From positions 25,827 to 89,826 of the forward strand of contig NZ_UUPU01000013.1 in the NCBI RefSeq assembly GCF_900591205.1: DNA of 64,000 nt. Direction: 5' to 3'. Shown one piece after another: positions 45,262 through 54,900 of the stretch. The number at the start of each line of letters is the position of its first letter. Position 1 is the stretch's first letter. The notes under the pieces are model-generated. The model searched no databases and was not told the DNA's origin. It saw only the letters and a list, made by a program, of their open reading frames with translations. The position numbers and the translations under genes were made by a program. Source of the stretch: Pseudomonas viridiflava. Its GTDB lineage: Bacteria > Pseudomonadota > Gammaproteobacteria > Pseudomonadales > Pseudomonadaceae.

Positions 45262-46456
45262 CCGCGCCGATCTTGTGGATCGACAGGTCGGCGCCGTAAT
45301 ACTCCTCTTCCTGGCTCAGGCGCAGCCCGTGCACGCGTTTGATCAGGCCGTACACCAGCAGGCCGCCGCCCAACGCCACCACCACACCCAGGGCGGTGCC
45401 GATCAGTTGGCTGATCAGGCTGACGCCGCCCAACCCACCCAACGCGGTCTGGCCAAAGATGCCGCAGGCGATACCGCCCCACACACCGCACAGACCATGC
45501 AGCGGCCATACACCCAGCACGTCGTCGATCTTCCAGCGGTCCTGGGCGGCGATGAAAAACCACACGAACAAACCGCCGGCGACTGCCCCTGTGACCAACG
45601 CGCCCACGGGGTGCATCAGGTCGGAACCGGCGCAAATCGCCACCAGCCCGGCCAATGGGCCGTTATGCAGGAAGCCCGGGTCATTGCGGCCGATCACCAG
45701 CGCCGCGACGGTGCCGCCGACCATGGCCATCAGCGAGTTGACCGCCACCAGCCCACTCACGCCGTTGAGGGTTTGCGCACTCATCACGTTAAAGCCGAAC
45801 CATCCGACGATCAGGATCCACGAGCCCAGCGCCAGGAATGGAATGCTCGACGGCGCAAAGGCCACCAGGCGCCCTTCGCGATAGCGCCCATTGCGCGGGC
45901 CCAGCAGCAGAACCGCCGCCAGCGCCAGCCAACCGCCCATGGCGTGCACCACTACGGAGCCGGCGAAGTCATGGAAGCTGGCCCCAAAAGTCGCGAGCAG
46001 CCAAGCCTGCAGGCCGAAATTGCCATTCCAGACCATGCCTTCGAAGAACGGGTAGATAAACGCCACGATCAGCGCAGTGGCACACAGCTGCGGCGCGAAC
46101 TTGGCCCGCTCGGCAATCCCCCCGGAAATAATTGCCGGGATCGCCGCCGCGAACGTCAGCAGGAAGAAAAACTTCACCAGCCCATAGCCATGGTCGGCGC
46201 TGATCACCGCCGCCGGTTGCATGAAGCTCACACCGTAGGAGATCCAATAGCCTATAAAGAAATAGGCCAGGGTGGAGATGGCGAAGTCGCTGAGGATTTT
46301 CGACAGGGCGTTGACCTGGTTCTTCTGGCGCACGGTGCCGACTTCCAGGAACGCGAAGCCTGCGTGCATGGCCAGGACCATCACCGCACCGATCAGAATA
46401 AACAGGGTGTTGGAGCTGTGGACGAGGGTATCCACCGCGCTTTGCAAATTTTCCAT
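45248..46456 (-). CDS. amtB: Ammonium transporter (Amt family)
   Basis: A 402-residue, eleven-helix ammonia channel. Signature features include MHAGFAFLEVGTVRQKN near 30-46, FHDFAGSVVVHAMGGW near 154-169 (pore histidine) and HGLCGVWGGIACGIFG near 304-319 (second pore histidine). ATG 46456. No PII gene (glnK) is adjacent, unlike the usual glnK-amtB pair. The 355-base upstream gap contains a structured repeat. Confidence 0.93.
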   Translation of the reverse strand: MENLQSAVDTLVHSSNTLFILIGAVMVLAMHAGFAFLEVGTVRQKNQVNALSKILSDFAISTLAYFFIGYWISYGVSFMQPAAVISADHGYGLVKFFFLLTFAAAIPAIISGGIAERAKFAPQLCATALIVAFIYPFFEGMVWNGNFGLQAWLLATFGASFHDFAGSVVVHAMGGWLALAAVLLLGPRNGRYREGRLVAFAPSSIPFLALGSWILIVGWFGFNVMSAQTLNGVSGLVAVNSLMAMVGGTVAALVIGRNDPGFLHNGPLAGLVAICAGSDLMHPVGALVTGAVAGGLFVWFFIAAQDRWKIDDVLGVWPLHGLCGVWGGIACGIFGQTALGGLGGVSLISQLIGTALGVVVALGGGLLVYGLIKRVHGLRLSQEEEYYGADLSIHKIGAVSQD

Positions 46457-46493
46457 GGAGGTTGGCAGGCCCGTATTAAAGGCAAAAAGCACC

Positions 46494-46572
46494 AAAGCGG
46501 TTCAAGCCGGGGTTTCGCGCACTAAATTGGCACCGCAGGCACCGCCCCTCTTCAGAGGGCGTGAACCGCTTT
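46494..46572 (-). promoter_or_regulatory. Structured leader upstream of amtB
   Basis: Eleven-base inverted arms AAAGCGGTTCA (46494-46504) and TGAACCGCTTT (46562-46572) enclose an inner hairpin GCCCCTC-ttca-GAGGGC (about 46543-46560). In the amtB transcript this would form a two-layer stem some 40 bases before the start. No sigma-54 element was found in the same gap, and the rest of 46573-46811 shows no other clear feature. Confidence 0.5.
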
Positions 46573-46811
46573 AGCGCAGCGATTAACACAACAGGCCGTT
46601 GCCGACAGGGTTTTTCCGCGAGTTTGAGTGATTTAGGGTAAGGTTTTTCAAGGCATTGGCCCGAGGCCGCCCAGATTCAGCGCAGGCCGTAGGGCATGCG
46701 CACCAAGGCAAAGCAAAAGCTGTACCAGACAATTGCACTGAACCTTCACCGATGCCGGTGACTCGAAAACAAATGTAAAGATGTACAGATCAGCCAATCA
46801 CGGAGATAACC

Positions 46812-47126
46812 ATGGCCAGAAGAACTGCAAAGACTGCTCAAGAAATACTGATGGCGGATTTTCAAACACTGGTCAGTGACACCGAAAAGTTGCTCGACGA
46901 CACGGCGGTGCTGGCCGGTGACCAGGCCGATGAGCTGCGCAGCAAGATTCACGACAGCCTGCTCAAGGCCCGTGAAACCCTGCAGCTGACCGAAGATTCG
47001 CTGCGCGAACGCGGCCAGGCGGCGGTCACCGCTACCGAGGATTACGTGCAAGCCAACCCTTGGCAGTCGGTGGGTATCGCGGCGGGCGTGGGCTTTTTGA
47101 TCGGTCTGTTGGCTACAAGGCGCTAA
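46812..47126 (+). CDS. DUF883 (YqjD/ElaB-type) membrane-anchored protein
   Basis: A 104-residue protein with an amphipathic coiled coil (TLVSDTEKLLDDTAVLAGDQADELRSKI) and one C-terminal helix with glycine packing (SVGIAAGVGFLIGLLATRR). E. coli relatives associate with ribosomes in stationary phase. First of a three-gene unit with 3-base or overlapping junctions. RBS GGAG. Confidence 0.9.
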   Translation: MARRTAKTAQEILMADFQTLVSDTEKLLDDTAVLAGDQADELRSKIHDSLLKARETLQLTEDSLRERGQAAVTATEDYVQANPWQSVGIAAGVGFLIGLLATRR

Positions 47127-47129
47127 ATC

Positions 47130-47513
47130 ATGTCTATCGGCGAAAGCAGCTCGTCCACGGGCACAACCTCTCGACGTCTGGGCGCGGCCGTTCTGGGCTT
47201 GCTGCACAGCCATGTCGAACTGTTCGGCATCGAATTGCAGGAGCAGAAGGCGCGAACCGTCAGCCTGCTGCTGTTTGCCGGCCTGGCGTTAGTATTTGCC
47301 CTGCTATTGCTGGTGGGGTTATCGACGCTGGTGATGATCCTGGTGTGGGACACCGGTTACCGCCTGACCGGGATCATCTGCCTTTGTGTGTTCTACAGCC
47401 TGGCCGCAGCCTTCTGCGGAGTGCGCTTGAAAGCGGCGGTGTTCGATGAGTCCACGCCCTTCCACGCCACGCTTGAAGAGCTGGCCAATGACCGGGAGCG
47501 CCTGCTGCCATGA
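47130..47513 (+). CDS. YqjE-type (phage-holin-fold) membrane protein
   Basis: A 127-residue protein with two central helices (about 43-70 and 78-98) and an amphipathic start (SRRLGAAVLGLLHSHVELFGIELQEQ). It matches the YqjE/holin superfamily III pattern encoded next to yqjD. Overlaps the next gene by 4 bases. Function unclear, probably envelope stress or stationary phase. Confidence 0.87.
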   Translation: MSIGESSSSTGTTSRRLGAAVLGLLHSHVELFGIELQEQKARTVSLLLFAGLALVFALLLLVGLSTLVMILVWDTGYRLTGIICLCVFYSLAAAFCGVRLKAAVFDESTPFHATLEELANDRERLLP

Positions 47514-47848
47514 GCTCGAATGAAACCCAGCAAACCTCCCGCCGGGAAATGCGCAAGGCGTTGATTCGCCTGCGCATGGAAATGCACCGTCAGGAGATTC
47601 GCCATGAGTCCCAACAACTGATGGTGCCGCTGAACAAGGTGCGCAACATGGGCCAGAGCTTTCAGGGTGGCCTGGGCATCAAGCACGCGCCGCTGTGGGG
47701 CGTGGCTGCCGTCACGCTGATGGGCTTTTTTACCGGCAAAGGCGCCAAGGGCGGCGGTATCAGTAGCCTCACGCGCCTGGTGCGACTCGGCGCCGGTCTG
47801 ATCCCGCTGATCAAATTGGCGATGCAGGGCACTTCGCGCAAAAGTTGA
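47510..47848 (+). CDS. YqjK-like protein
   Basis: Third gene of the yqjDEK-like unit, 112 residues: a basic helical first half (SRREMRKALIRLRMEMHRQEIRHESQQL), then a hydrophobic segment (LWGVAAVTLMGFF) and a Gly-rich end. No enzyme motif. Followed by a terminator. Confidence 0.82.
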   Translation: MSSNETQQTSRREMRKALIRLRMEMHRQEIRHESQQLMVPLNKVRNMGQSFQGGLGIKHAPLWGVAAVTLMGFFTGKGAKGGGISSLTRLVRLGAGLIPLIKLAMQGTSRKS

Positions 47849-47880
47849 GCCCTGCTGGCTGCATTCTTGCTAATAGAAAC

Positions 47881-47918
47881 GGCTCGGTCCTCGTTTTCGA
47901 GGGCCGGGCTTTTTTTTC
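47881..47918 (+). terminator. Rho-independent terminator
   Basis: Stem GCTCGGTCCTCG-tttt-CGAGGGCCGGGC (with G-U pairs) followed by eight T, downstream of the YqjK-like gene. Confidence 0.9.
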
Positions 47919-47958
47919 GCCCACGTTATTCTTCGCCAACCGTACCTAAGGAGGCCCC

Positions 47959-49122
47959 GTGATCGACGGGCAACCGCTCGCCTGCTTCCAACCGTTCATC
48001 GACACCGCCACCGGTCGCATCGCCGGCGTCGAAGCCCTGGGCCGCCTGCGCCAGGCTGACGGCCGCTTGCAGTCCGTGGGCCCGCTGTTCGCCGACCCGC
48101 GCACGCCGGGCGTGACCTTGCGCCGCCTGGACCGGCAGATCCGCGACAATGCGTTGAGCCGCCTGCATGAGGCTCCCGAAGACTGGTTTCTGAGCCTGAA
48201 TATCTCACCGCGCTGGATCAACCGCCTGCGCCCGGGCCAGCCGTTGCCGAGCCTGAAACAGATCCACAACCATGGCGTGGACCCGCGGCGCATCGTGTTT
48301 GAGATCACCGAACTGGGCGGTGACATTCAGCGCTTGGCCGAGGTAGTGGCGCGCTATCGCGAGGCCGGTGCACGCATCGCCATTGATGACTTCGGGGCCG
48401 GTTATTCGCAACTCGACCGGGTGCTGGCATTGCAGCCGGATATTCTCAAGCTCGACATGCGCTTGTTCCAGGAAGCCGCCAAAGGCGGGCCGAGCAGTGA
48501 AGTGGTGCGCGCGCTGGCGCAGATGGCGGAAAAAACCGGCTGCTGGATCATTGCCGAAGGCGTGGAAACCGAGGCCCAGTTGAGCTTCGCCCTGGAATGC
48601 GGTTCGCGTTACGTGCAGGGTTATCTGTTTGCCCAGGCGCAGTTGGACTGGTTCGCCGCCGACGCCTTCGTGCCGCACTTCGCCCAACTGCGGGGGGCGT
48701 ATGTGCAGCACAAACTGGCGGAGCGCGGACGCGTCATGCAACTGCGCCAGCAATTGACCGAGTTGATGAAAATCCTGCAGGCGTGGGCCGAGACCCAGGC
48801 GCCGCTGAGTCAATTGCCGCAATTGCAGGCTTTTCCGTGGCTGCTGCGCTTTTATCAGTGTGATCGGCACGGCACCCAGCTGACCCCCAATTTCGAATGG
48901 CGCCAGGGTGCCTGGCAAACCGACGGCCGCTACCTGGGCCACAACTGGTCATGGCGCCCCTACTTCTATCATCTGCTGGCCGAAGGCTGGGAGGAGCGGC
49001 GCCTGACCCTGTCCTCTACCTACCGCGACGCCACCACCAACCAGTACTGCCTCACAGCCGGACAATTCTTCAATAACGGTCAACGTTTGCTGTTAATAGA
49101 TATCGACGCGGCCGGCCTGTAG
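47959..49122 (+). CDS. EAL-domain c-di-GMP phosphodiesterase with C-terminal sensor domain
   Basis: A cytoplasmic protein of 387 residues. The EAL domain (1-240) retains all catalytic signatures: EAL (E25), LNISPRW, FEITE, IDDFGAGYSQLDR, LKLDMR, IAEGVETEAQ and QGYLF, so it should be active. The remaining 145 residues (LRFYQCDRHGTQLTPNFEW, WSWRPYFYHLLAEG, SSTYRDATTNQYCLTA) look like a PAS/cache-type YkuI-C domain. Start is GTG 47959 after a full AAGGAGG. Confidence 0.92.
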   Translation: MIDGQPLACFQPFIDTATGRIAGVEALGRLRQADGRLQSVGPLFADPRTPGVTLRRLDRQIRDNALSRLHEAPEDWFLSLNISPRWINRLRPGQPLPSLKQIHNHGVDPRRIVFEITELGGDIQRLAEVVARYREAGARIAIDDFGAGYSQLDRVLALQPDILKLDMRLFQEAAKGGPSSEVVRALAQMAEKTGCWIIAEGVETEAQLSFALECGSRYVQGYLFAQAQLDWFAADAFVPHFAQLRGAYVQHKLAERGRVMQLRQQLTELMKILQAWAETQAPLSQLPQLQAFPWLLRFYQCDRHGTQLTPNFEWRQGAWQTDGRYLGHNWSWRPYFYHLLAEGWEERRLTLSSTYRDATTNQYCLTAGQFFNNGQRLLLIDIDAAGL

Positions 49123-49193
49123 ATTTTCGCTTGCCCAGGCCACGCTGAACCGGGAAGCTGGGAGGGTCATTCACCGCACGGAGAGTACCCGCC

Positions 49194-50525
49194 TTGGATT
49201 GGCCCACCCTGCTTACCCGCGAACGTCTTGGTAAACCGCTGCACAGCCCGGAAGAACTGGGCCGCAGCCCCTTTCACAAAGACCACGACCGCATTATTTT
49301 CTCCGGCGCGTTTCGCCGCCTGGGCCGCAAGACCCAAGTGCACCCGGTGTCCAGCAACGACCATATCCATACGCGCCTGACCCATTCGCTGGAAGTCAGC
49401 TGCGTCGGTCGCTCCCTCGGTATGCGCGTCGGCGAAACCTTGCGCAGCGCCCTGCCCGACTGGTGCGACCCAAGTGACCTGGGCATGGTGGTGCAATCGG
49501 CCTGCCTGGCGCACGACATCGGCAACCCACCGTTCGGGCACTCCGGCGAAGATGCCATCCGCCACTGGTTCCAGCAGGCCGCAGGGCGCGGCTGGCTGGA
49601 CGACATGAGCAGCGCCGAGCGCAATGACTTCCTCAACTTCGAAGGCAATGCCCAAGGGTTCCGGGTGCTCACCCAGCTGGAATATCACCAGTTCGACGGC
49701 GGTACACGGCTGACCTACGCGACCCTGGGCACTTACCTCAAATACCCTTGGACCGCCCGCCACGCCGACTCCCTGGGCTACAAGAAACACAAGTTCGGCT
49801 GCTACCAGAGCGAGTTGCCGATCCTTGAGCAAATCGCCCACAAGCTGGGCCTGCCGCAACTCGAAGAACAGCGCTGGGCCCGCCACCCGCTGGTGTACCT
49901 GATGGAGGCGGCGGACGACATCTGCTACGCCTTGATTGACCTGGAAGACGGCCTGGAAATGGAGTTGCTGGAATACGCCGAGGTCGAATCACTGCTGCTC
50001 GACCTGGTGGGCGACGACCTGCCACAGACCTATCGACAACTGGGTTCCCAGGACTCGCGCCGACGCAAGCTGGCGATCCTGCGCGGCAAGGCCATCGAGC
50101 ATTTGACCAATGCGGCGGCGCGGGCCTTCGTCGAACAACAGGATGCGTTGCTGGCCGGCACCCTTCCCGGCGACCTCGTGGAGCATATGCACGGCCCCGC
50201 CAAACGCTGCGTGTTGGATGCCAAAGACATGGCGCGCAAGAAAATCTTCCAGGACAAGCGCAAGACCTTGCACGAGATCGGCGCCTACACCACCCTGGAA
50301 ATCCTCCTGAACGCCTTTTGCGGCGCGGCACTGGAGCAGCATGGCGGGCGCACGCCCTCCTTCAAGAACCGGCGCATTCTCGACCTGCTGGGCAACAATG
50401 CACCGAACCCGGCGTGGCCATTACACGCCTCGTTCCTGCGCATGATCGACTTTATCGCCGGCATGACCGACAGCTACGCCACCGAGATGGCGCGCGAGAT
50501 GACGGGCCGTTCCAGCCCGCAATAA
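49194..50525 (+). CDS. dgt: Deoxyguanosinetriphosphate triphosphohydrolase-like protein
   Basis: HD-domain dNTP triphosphohydrolase cleaving dGTP to deoxyguanosine and triphosphate. The 443-residue protein has histidine/aspartate metal ligands in [14 protein letters not shown] near 61-74, [17 protein letters not shown] near 106-122, and later [19 protein letters not shown]. The start is TTG at 49194 with GGAG upstream, a rare start codon. Confidence 0.92.
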   Translation: MDWPTLLTRERLGKPLHSPEELGRSPFHKDHDRIIFSGAFRRLGRKTQVHPVSSNDHIHTRLTHSLEVSCVGRSLGMRVGETLRSALPDWCDPSDLGMVVQSACLAHDIGNPPFGHSGEDAIRHWFQQAAGRGWLDDMSSAERNDFLNFEGNAQGFRVLTQLEYHQFDGGTRLTYATLGTYLKYPWTARHADSLGYKKHKFGCYQSELPILEQIAHKLGLPQLEEQRWARHPLVYLMEAADDICYALIDLEDGLEMELLEYAEVESLLLDLVGDDLPQTYRQLGSQDSRRRKLAILRGKAIEHLTNAAARAFVEQQDALLAGTLPGDLVEHMHGPAKRCVLDAKDMARKKIFQDKRKTLHEIGAYTTLEILLNAFCGAALEQHGGRTPSFKNRRILDLLGNNAPNPAWPLHASFLRMIDFIAGMTDSYATEMAREMTGRSSPQ

Positions 50526-50696
50526 CCTGACTGATCCAGCCGCCTGTTCACCGAACAGAATCTGCCTACGACGGGAACAGAGCGGCCTGATCGAATTCGC
50601 ACAGCTACCTAGCTAATAATCGCGCACCTTGCGGGCAACTCTGCCGCTCAGGTCTTACGTGCCCCCCATCGACGCTTGACTCACCGTGTGCCTTCT

Positions 50697-51092
50697 ATGT
50701 CCAGTAACCCCCTTCGCATCCTGTTGGTGGAGGACCATCCCTTTCAGCTGCTGGCCACCCAGTGCCTGCTGCGCAGCTTCGGCTTCGAGCAACTGACCCC
50801 AGCCGAAAACGCCGAACAGGCGGTGCGGTTGATGACCCAGGCCGTGGCGCCCTTCGATATCATCCTGTGCGATCAGTGCCTGCCTGACTTGCCGGGGCTG
50901 GAATTGATCGAAATCGCCAGCCGTCGACGTTTTATCAGGGCCGCCATCTTGCTCAGCGGGCTTCCCGAGGTGGAATTATCAACCCTGCAAGCCCAAGCGC
51001 TGGCACGCGGCCTGCCACTGCTCGGTTACTTGCCAAAACCGTTGAACAAAGATGAGCTTGAGCGTTTGACCCTCTCATTACCCAGGTTATAA
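50697..51092 (+). CDS. REC-only response regulator, RocR/SadR-like receiver without EAL
   Basis: A single receiver domain of 131 residues: acidic pair in LLVEDHPFQLL, phosphoacceptor D59 in DIILCDQCLPD, switch serine in LLSGLP and lysine in LPKPLN. The pattern LLVEDHPFQ...LLGYLPKPLNKDELERL resembles the RocR/SadR receiver, which is normally joined to an EAL domain; here the frame ends right after the receiver. It precedes a RocA-like regulator and a RocS-like kinase. Confidence 0.85.
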   Translation: MSSNPLRILLVEDHPFQLLATQCLLRSFGFEQLTPAENAEQAVRLMTQAVAPFDIILCDQCLPDLPGLELIEIASRRRFIRAAILLSGLPEVELSTLQAQALARGLPLLGYLPKPLNKDELERLTLSLPRL

Positions 51093-51348
51093 ATGTAGGA
51101 CTTCAAACATATAAACCCGTCGAAAAGTATCCGCATTACCGCCGTTAATTCCCTGGAGTCAGGATTCGACCTGCCCCCCTGCCACACACTGACCTCTCGC
51201 CTCACAAAGCCTTAGTAACAGGTAATCCTTTACCTCTTTTGATGTAGGAAACTTCCTGTTTTATATCTACTCCCCCTTGACTTCATGCTCTGCCCTCAGC
51301 TTCTGAGCTAATGTGCCCGCTTTATTTGCACTTGCATGGAATGTGATC

Positions 51349-51975
51349 ATGAACACAGTTTTTATTATTGATGACCATCCGGTTATAAGGCTTGCTATCC
51401 GAATGTTGCTCGAACACGAAGGGTATGAAGTGGTCGGCGAAACGGACAACGGATGCGACGCGATTCAAATGGTCCGCGAATGCCAGCCGGACCTGATCAT
51501 CCTGGATATCAGCATTCCGAAACTCGATGGGCTCGAGGTGCTGTGCCGATTCAACGCCATGAACACCTCGATGAAAACCCTGGTGTTGACGGCTCAATCC
51601 CCTACCCTGTTTGCCACGCGCTGCATGCGCTCGGGTGCCGATGGCTACGTGTGCAAGGAAGGCGACCTGAGCGAACTGCTGAGCGCCATCCGCGCCGTGT
51701 TGTCCGGTTACAACTACTTTCCCAGCCAGGCATTGAACGGCAGCGTTGCAGAGGGTGCGGACAGCAAGGAGCTGGACCTGTTCAAGGCAGTCAACGATCG
51801 CGAGTTGATGGTATTGCAACTTTTTGCACAAGGCCGCACCAACAAGGAAATCGCCAAGGGCATGTTCCTGAGCAATAAAACCGTAAGCACTTATAAAAAG
51901 AGGCTGATGCAAAAACTTCAAGCCAAGTCCTTGGTAGAACTTATCGAGATGGCAAAACGAAACGCGCTAGTGTGA
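51349..51975 (+). CDS. NarL/LuxR-type response regulator (RocA1/BvgA-like)
   Basis: A 208-residue regulator. Receiver at 1-120: MNTVFIIDDHPVIRLAIRML, phosphoacceptor D53 in LIILDISIPKLDG, lysine in GYVCKEGDLSELLSAI. The LuxR HTH is at 140-205 (LMVLQLFAQGRTNKEIAKGMFLSNKTVSTYKKRL). Similar in layout to BvgA, EvgA and RocA1. Its stop overlaps the kinase start. The upstream 256-base AT-rich gap holds a small inverted repeat AGGTAA-tcct-TTACCT that could bind it. Confidence 0.9.
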   Translation: MNTVFIIDDHPVIRLAIRMLLEHEGYEVVGETDNGCDAIQMVRECQPDLIILDISIPKLDGLEVLCRFNAMNTSMKTLVLTAQSPTLFATRCMRSGADGYVCKEGDLSELLSAIRAVLSGYNYFPSQALNGSVAEGADSKELDLFKAVNDRELMVLQLFAQGRTNKEIAKGMFLSNKTVSTYKKRLMQKLQAKSLVELIEMAKRNALV

Positions 51976-54900
51976 GAAAACGGATGCCCAGGTGTATAAA
52001 GGACTATCTGATTATATTGAGTGCCGGTTTGTGCTTCAGCACCGCCGTGCCTGCAACCTCCCAAACGGGCCCGGAACATTTCAACTTACTGAGTCGCGCA
52101 AGTTCCATACAACTGGAAACCCACCTGAGCAAGGCCCAACGTCTGTGGCTGCAGAACAAGCGTGAACTGGTGCTGGGCACCTCCTCCCCTGACTACCCAC
52201 CTTTTGACCTCACCTCCAGCGGGCATGACTATGAGGGATTCACCGCCGACTACGCCGGCCTCCTGGCCAAGGCGCTGGCCTTGCCGGTCAAAGTGCTGCG
52301 CTACCCCTCCCGAGAGGCCGCTATCCGCGCCCTTGAAGCAGGCGATATCGACTTATTGGGTTCCTCAAACGGTTTTGAGGCGGCAAACCCCAACCTCATC
52401 CTGTCGGAGCCGTATGCGGTGGACCGGCCGGTACTGGTCACCCGCGAAGGCGAAACCCGCAGCCTGAGCAACGGGCTGGCCGGGATGCGCCTGTCACTGG
52501 TCTACCACTACCTGCCCCTGGGCGAGCTGGAAAAGCTGTACCCCAAGGCAATCATCCGCGCCTACCCCTCGTATCAAAATGCCTTGAATGCGGTGGCATT
52601 TGACCAGGCCGACGTGTTTCTTGGCGACACCATTTCCACCCATTACATGATTAACAAGGGCTACCTGAAGAACGTCCGCATGGCGAACTTCGGTAAACAC
52701 GAAGCCTATGGGTTCAGCTTCGCGATGACCCAGCACCAGCACACGCTGCAGGGTATCGTCGACACCGTACTGAAGGCCGTGCCCACCAACGAACGGCAAA
52801 CCATCGCCAAGCGCTGGAGTGCCGGCAGCGACATCCTGCTGACCGATCAGAAGCTGCAACTGACCCAGCGAGAAGAACGCTGGATCAGGGACAACCCGGT
52901 AGTCAAAGTGATCGTGAACGCAACCTTTGCGCCGCTGACGTTCTTCGACAACGATGGCAATTTCCGTGGTGTGACCGCCGACTTGCTGGAACTGATTCGC
53001 CTGCGTACCGGGTTACGCTTCGAAATCCAGCGCGGACGTGACGTGAACGCGATCATCAAACAGATCGAGGCCGGCAAAGCCGACATCATTGGCGCAATCA
53101 CCCCCAGCATCGAACGAGAAGCCCAGCTGAGTTTCAGTCGCCCTTACCTGGAAAATTCCTATGTAATGCTGACGCGCAAAGAGAGCCAGGCCCCTACCGG
53201 CCTTGAGGAAATGGAAGGCAAACGCCTGGCGGTAACCCAAGGCAACCCGTTGAAAAAATTCCTGCAGGACAACTTCCCGAAGATCCATCTGGTAGAGACC
53301 GGTGACACCTTCATGGCGGCCGAGCTGCTGGTGCAGGGCCAGGTAGACGGGGCAGTGAATACCCTGGTGGTCGCCAACTACTTGCTGTCTTCACCAGTGT
53401 TCCAGGACAAGGTTCAAATCAGCTTCAGCATTGGCGCGACCCCCGCCGCCTTTTCGCTGGCGACCTCGCGCAGCGCCACCGAACTCAGCTCGATCCTCGA
53501 CAAAGCCTTGCTCAGCATCGACCCGGATGAACTGGGGGTGATCAACAGCCGTTGGCGCGGCTATACGGCAGCGTCGGACAGCTACTGGCGTGACTATCAC
53601 CAACTGATTGCCCGTATCATCATCGGCACCGGGTTGCTGCTGCTGATATCCCTGAGCTGGAACGCCTACATGCGGCGCCAGATCAAGCACCGCAGAATGG
53701 CCGAACGCGCCCTCAACGATCAGTTCGAGTTCATGCGCGCCCTGGTCAATGAAACCCCGCACCCCATCTACGTAAGGGATCGCAAGGGCCTGCTGCAGAC
53801 GTGCAACGACAGCTACCTGCAAGTGTTCGACGTCAAGCGCGAAGACGTGATCGGTAAAAGTGTGATGCAAATCAGCACAGCGCTTGCAGCAGAAGCTGCG
53901 CAGTACCATGCGGACTATCAGCGAGTGGTGACCGAAGGCAACCCGCTGATCCTCGATCGCGTCCTGCATATTCGCGGCAAGAAACTCATGATTTACCACT
54001 GGATACTGCCGTACCGCGACTCCATCGGCGAGGTTCAGGGCATCATCGGTGGCTGGATCGACATCAGCGAGCGACGCGAGTTGTTCGACGAGCTGCGCGC
54101 TGCCAAAGAACGCGCCGACGAAGCCAATCGGGCCAAGAGTACGTTCCTGGCCACCATGAGCCACGAAATCCGCACGCCGATGAACGCCGTGATCGGCATG
54201 CTGGAACTGACCCTCAAGCGGGCGGACCAGGGTCACCTCGACCGCCCGGCCATCGAAGTGGCCTACAACTCGGCCAAGGACCTGCTGGAGTTGATCGGCG
54301 ATATCCTCGACATCGCCCGGATTGAATCCGGTCGGCTGAGCCTGGCGCCGGAACGCGTCAATCTGCGGGAAGTGATCGAGTCGGTGGTACGGGTCTTCGA
54401 CGGCCTGGCACGGCAGAAAACCCTCAGCCTGTTGCTGGAGTTCAAACCCGACCTTGACGACACCGAGGTCCTGATCGACCCGCTGCGCTTCAAACAGGTG
54501 CTGTCCAACCTGGTCAGCAATGCGATCAAGTTCACCGAGCAAGGCCAGGTAAAAATCAAGGTCGAGGTACTCCCCACCCAGCTGCCGCAGCAGGTCGAGA
54601 TGAAACTGGTGGTGGAAGACACCGGTATCGGTATCAGCCGGGATGATCAGATGCGCCTGTTCGAACCGTTTGCCCAGGCCGACAATTCCGGGCAGTTGGC
54701 CAGGAGCGGCGCCGGGCTCGGGTTGGTAATCTGCCGCAGCCTCTGCGCCATGATGGGCGGCCAGTTGAGCCTGAGCAGCGTGCCCATGGTAGGCACCCAG
54801 GTGCATGTCAGCCTGAAGATGGCGCGCCTGCAGTCGGTGCTGACGGTAGGCGAACTCAAGCCCGAGGCCCCCGCCACCGCGCCGGTGCTGAATGTGCTGG

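Noticed and set aside
45173..46525. 450-codon plus-strand frame opposite amtB
   Set aside because: Shadow of the ammonium transporter; Arg/His/Gln-rich with no motif.
46457..46811. Sigma-54 promoter for amtB (a TGGCAC is present near 46529)
   Set aside because: It is on the wrong strand for amtB and has no TTGC element at the right spacing.
47130..47513. Phage holin, hence possible prophage remnant
   Set aside because: The holin-like fold is the normal annotation of YqjE proteins; neighbours are YqjD and YqjK-like, and no phage genes occur.
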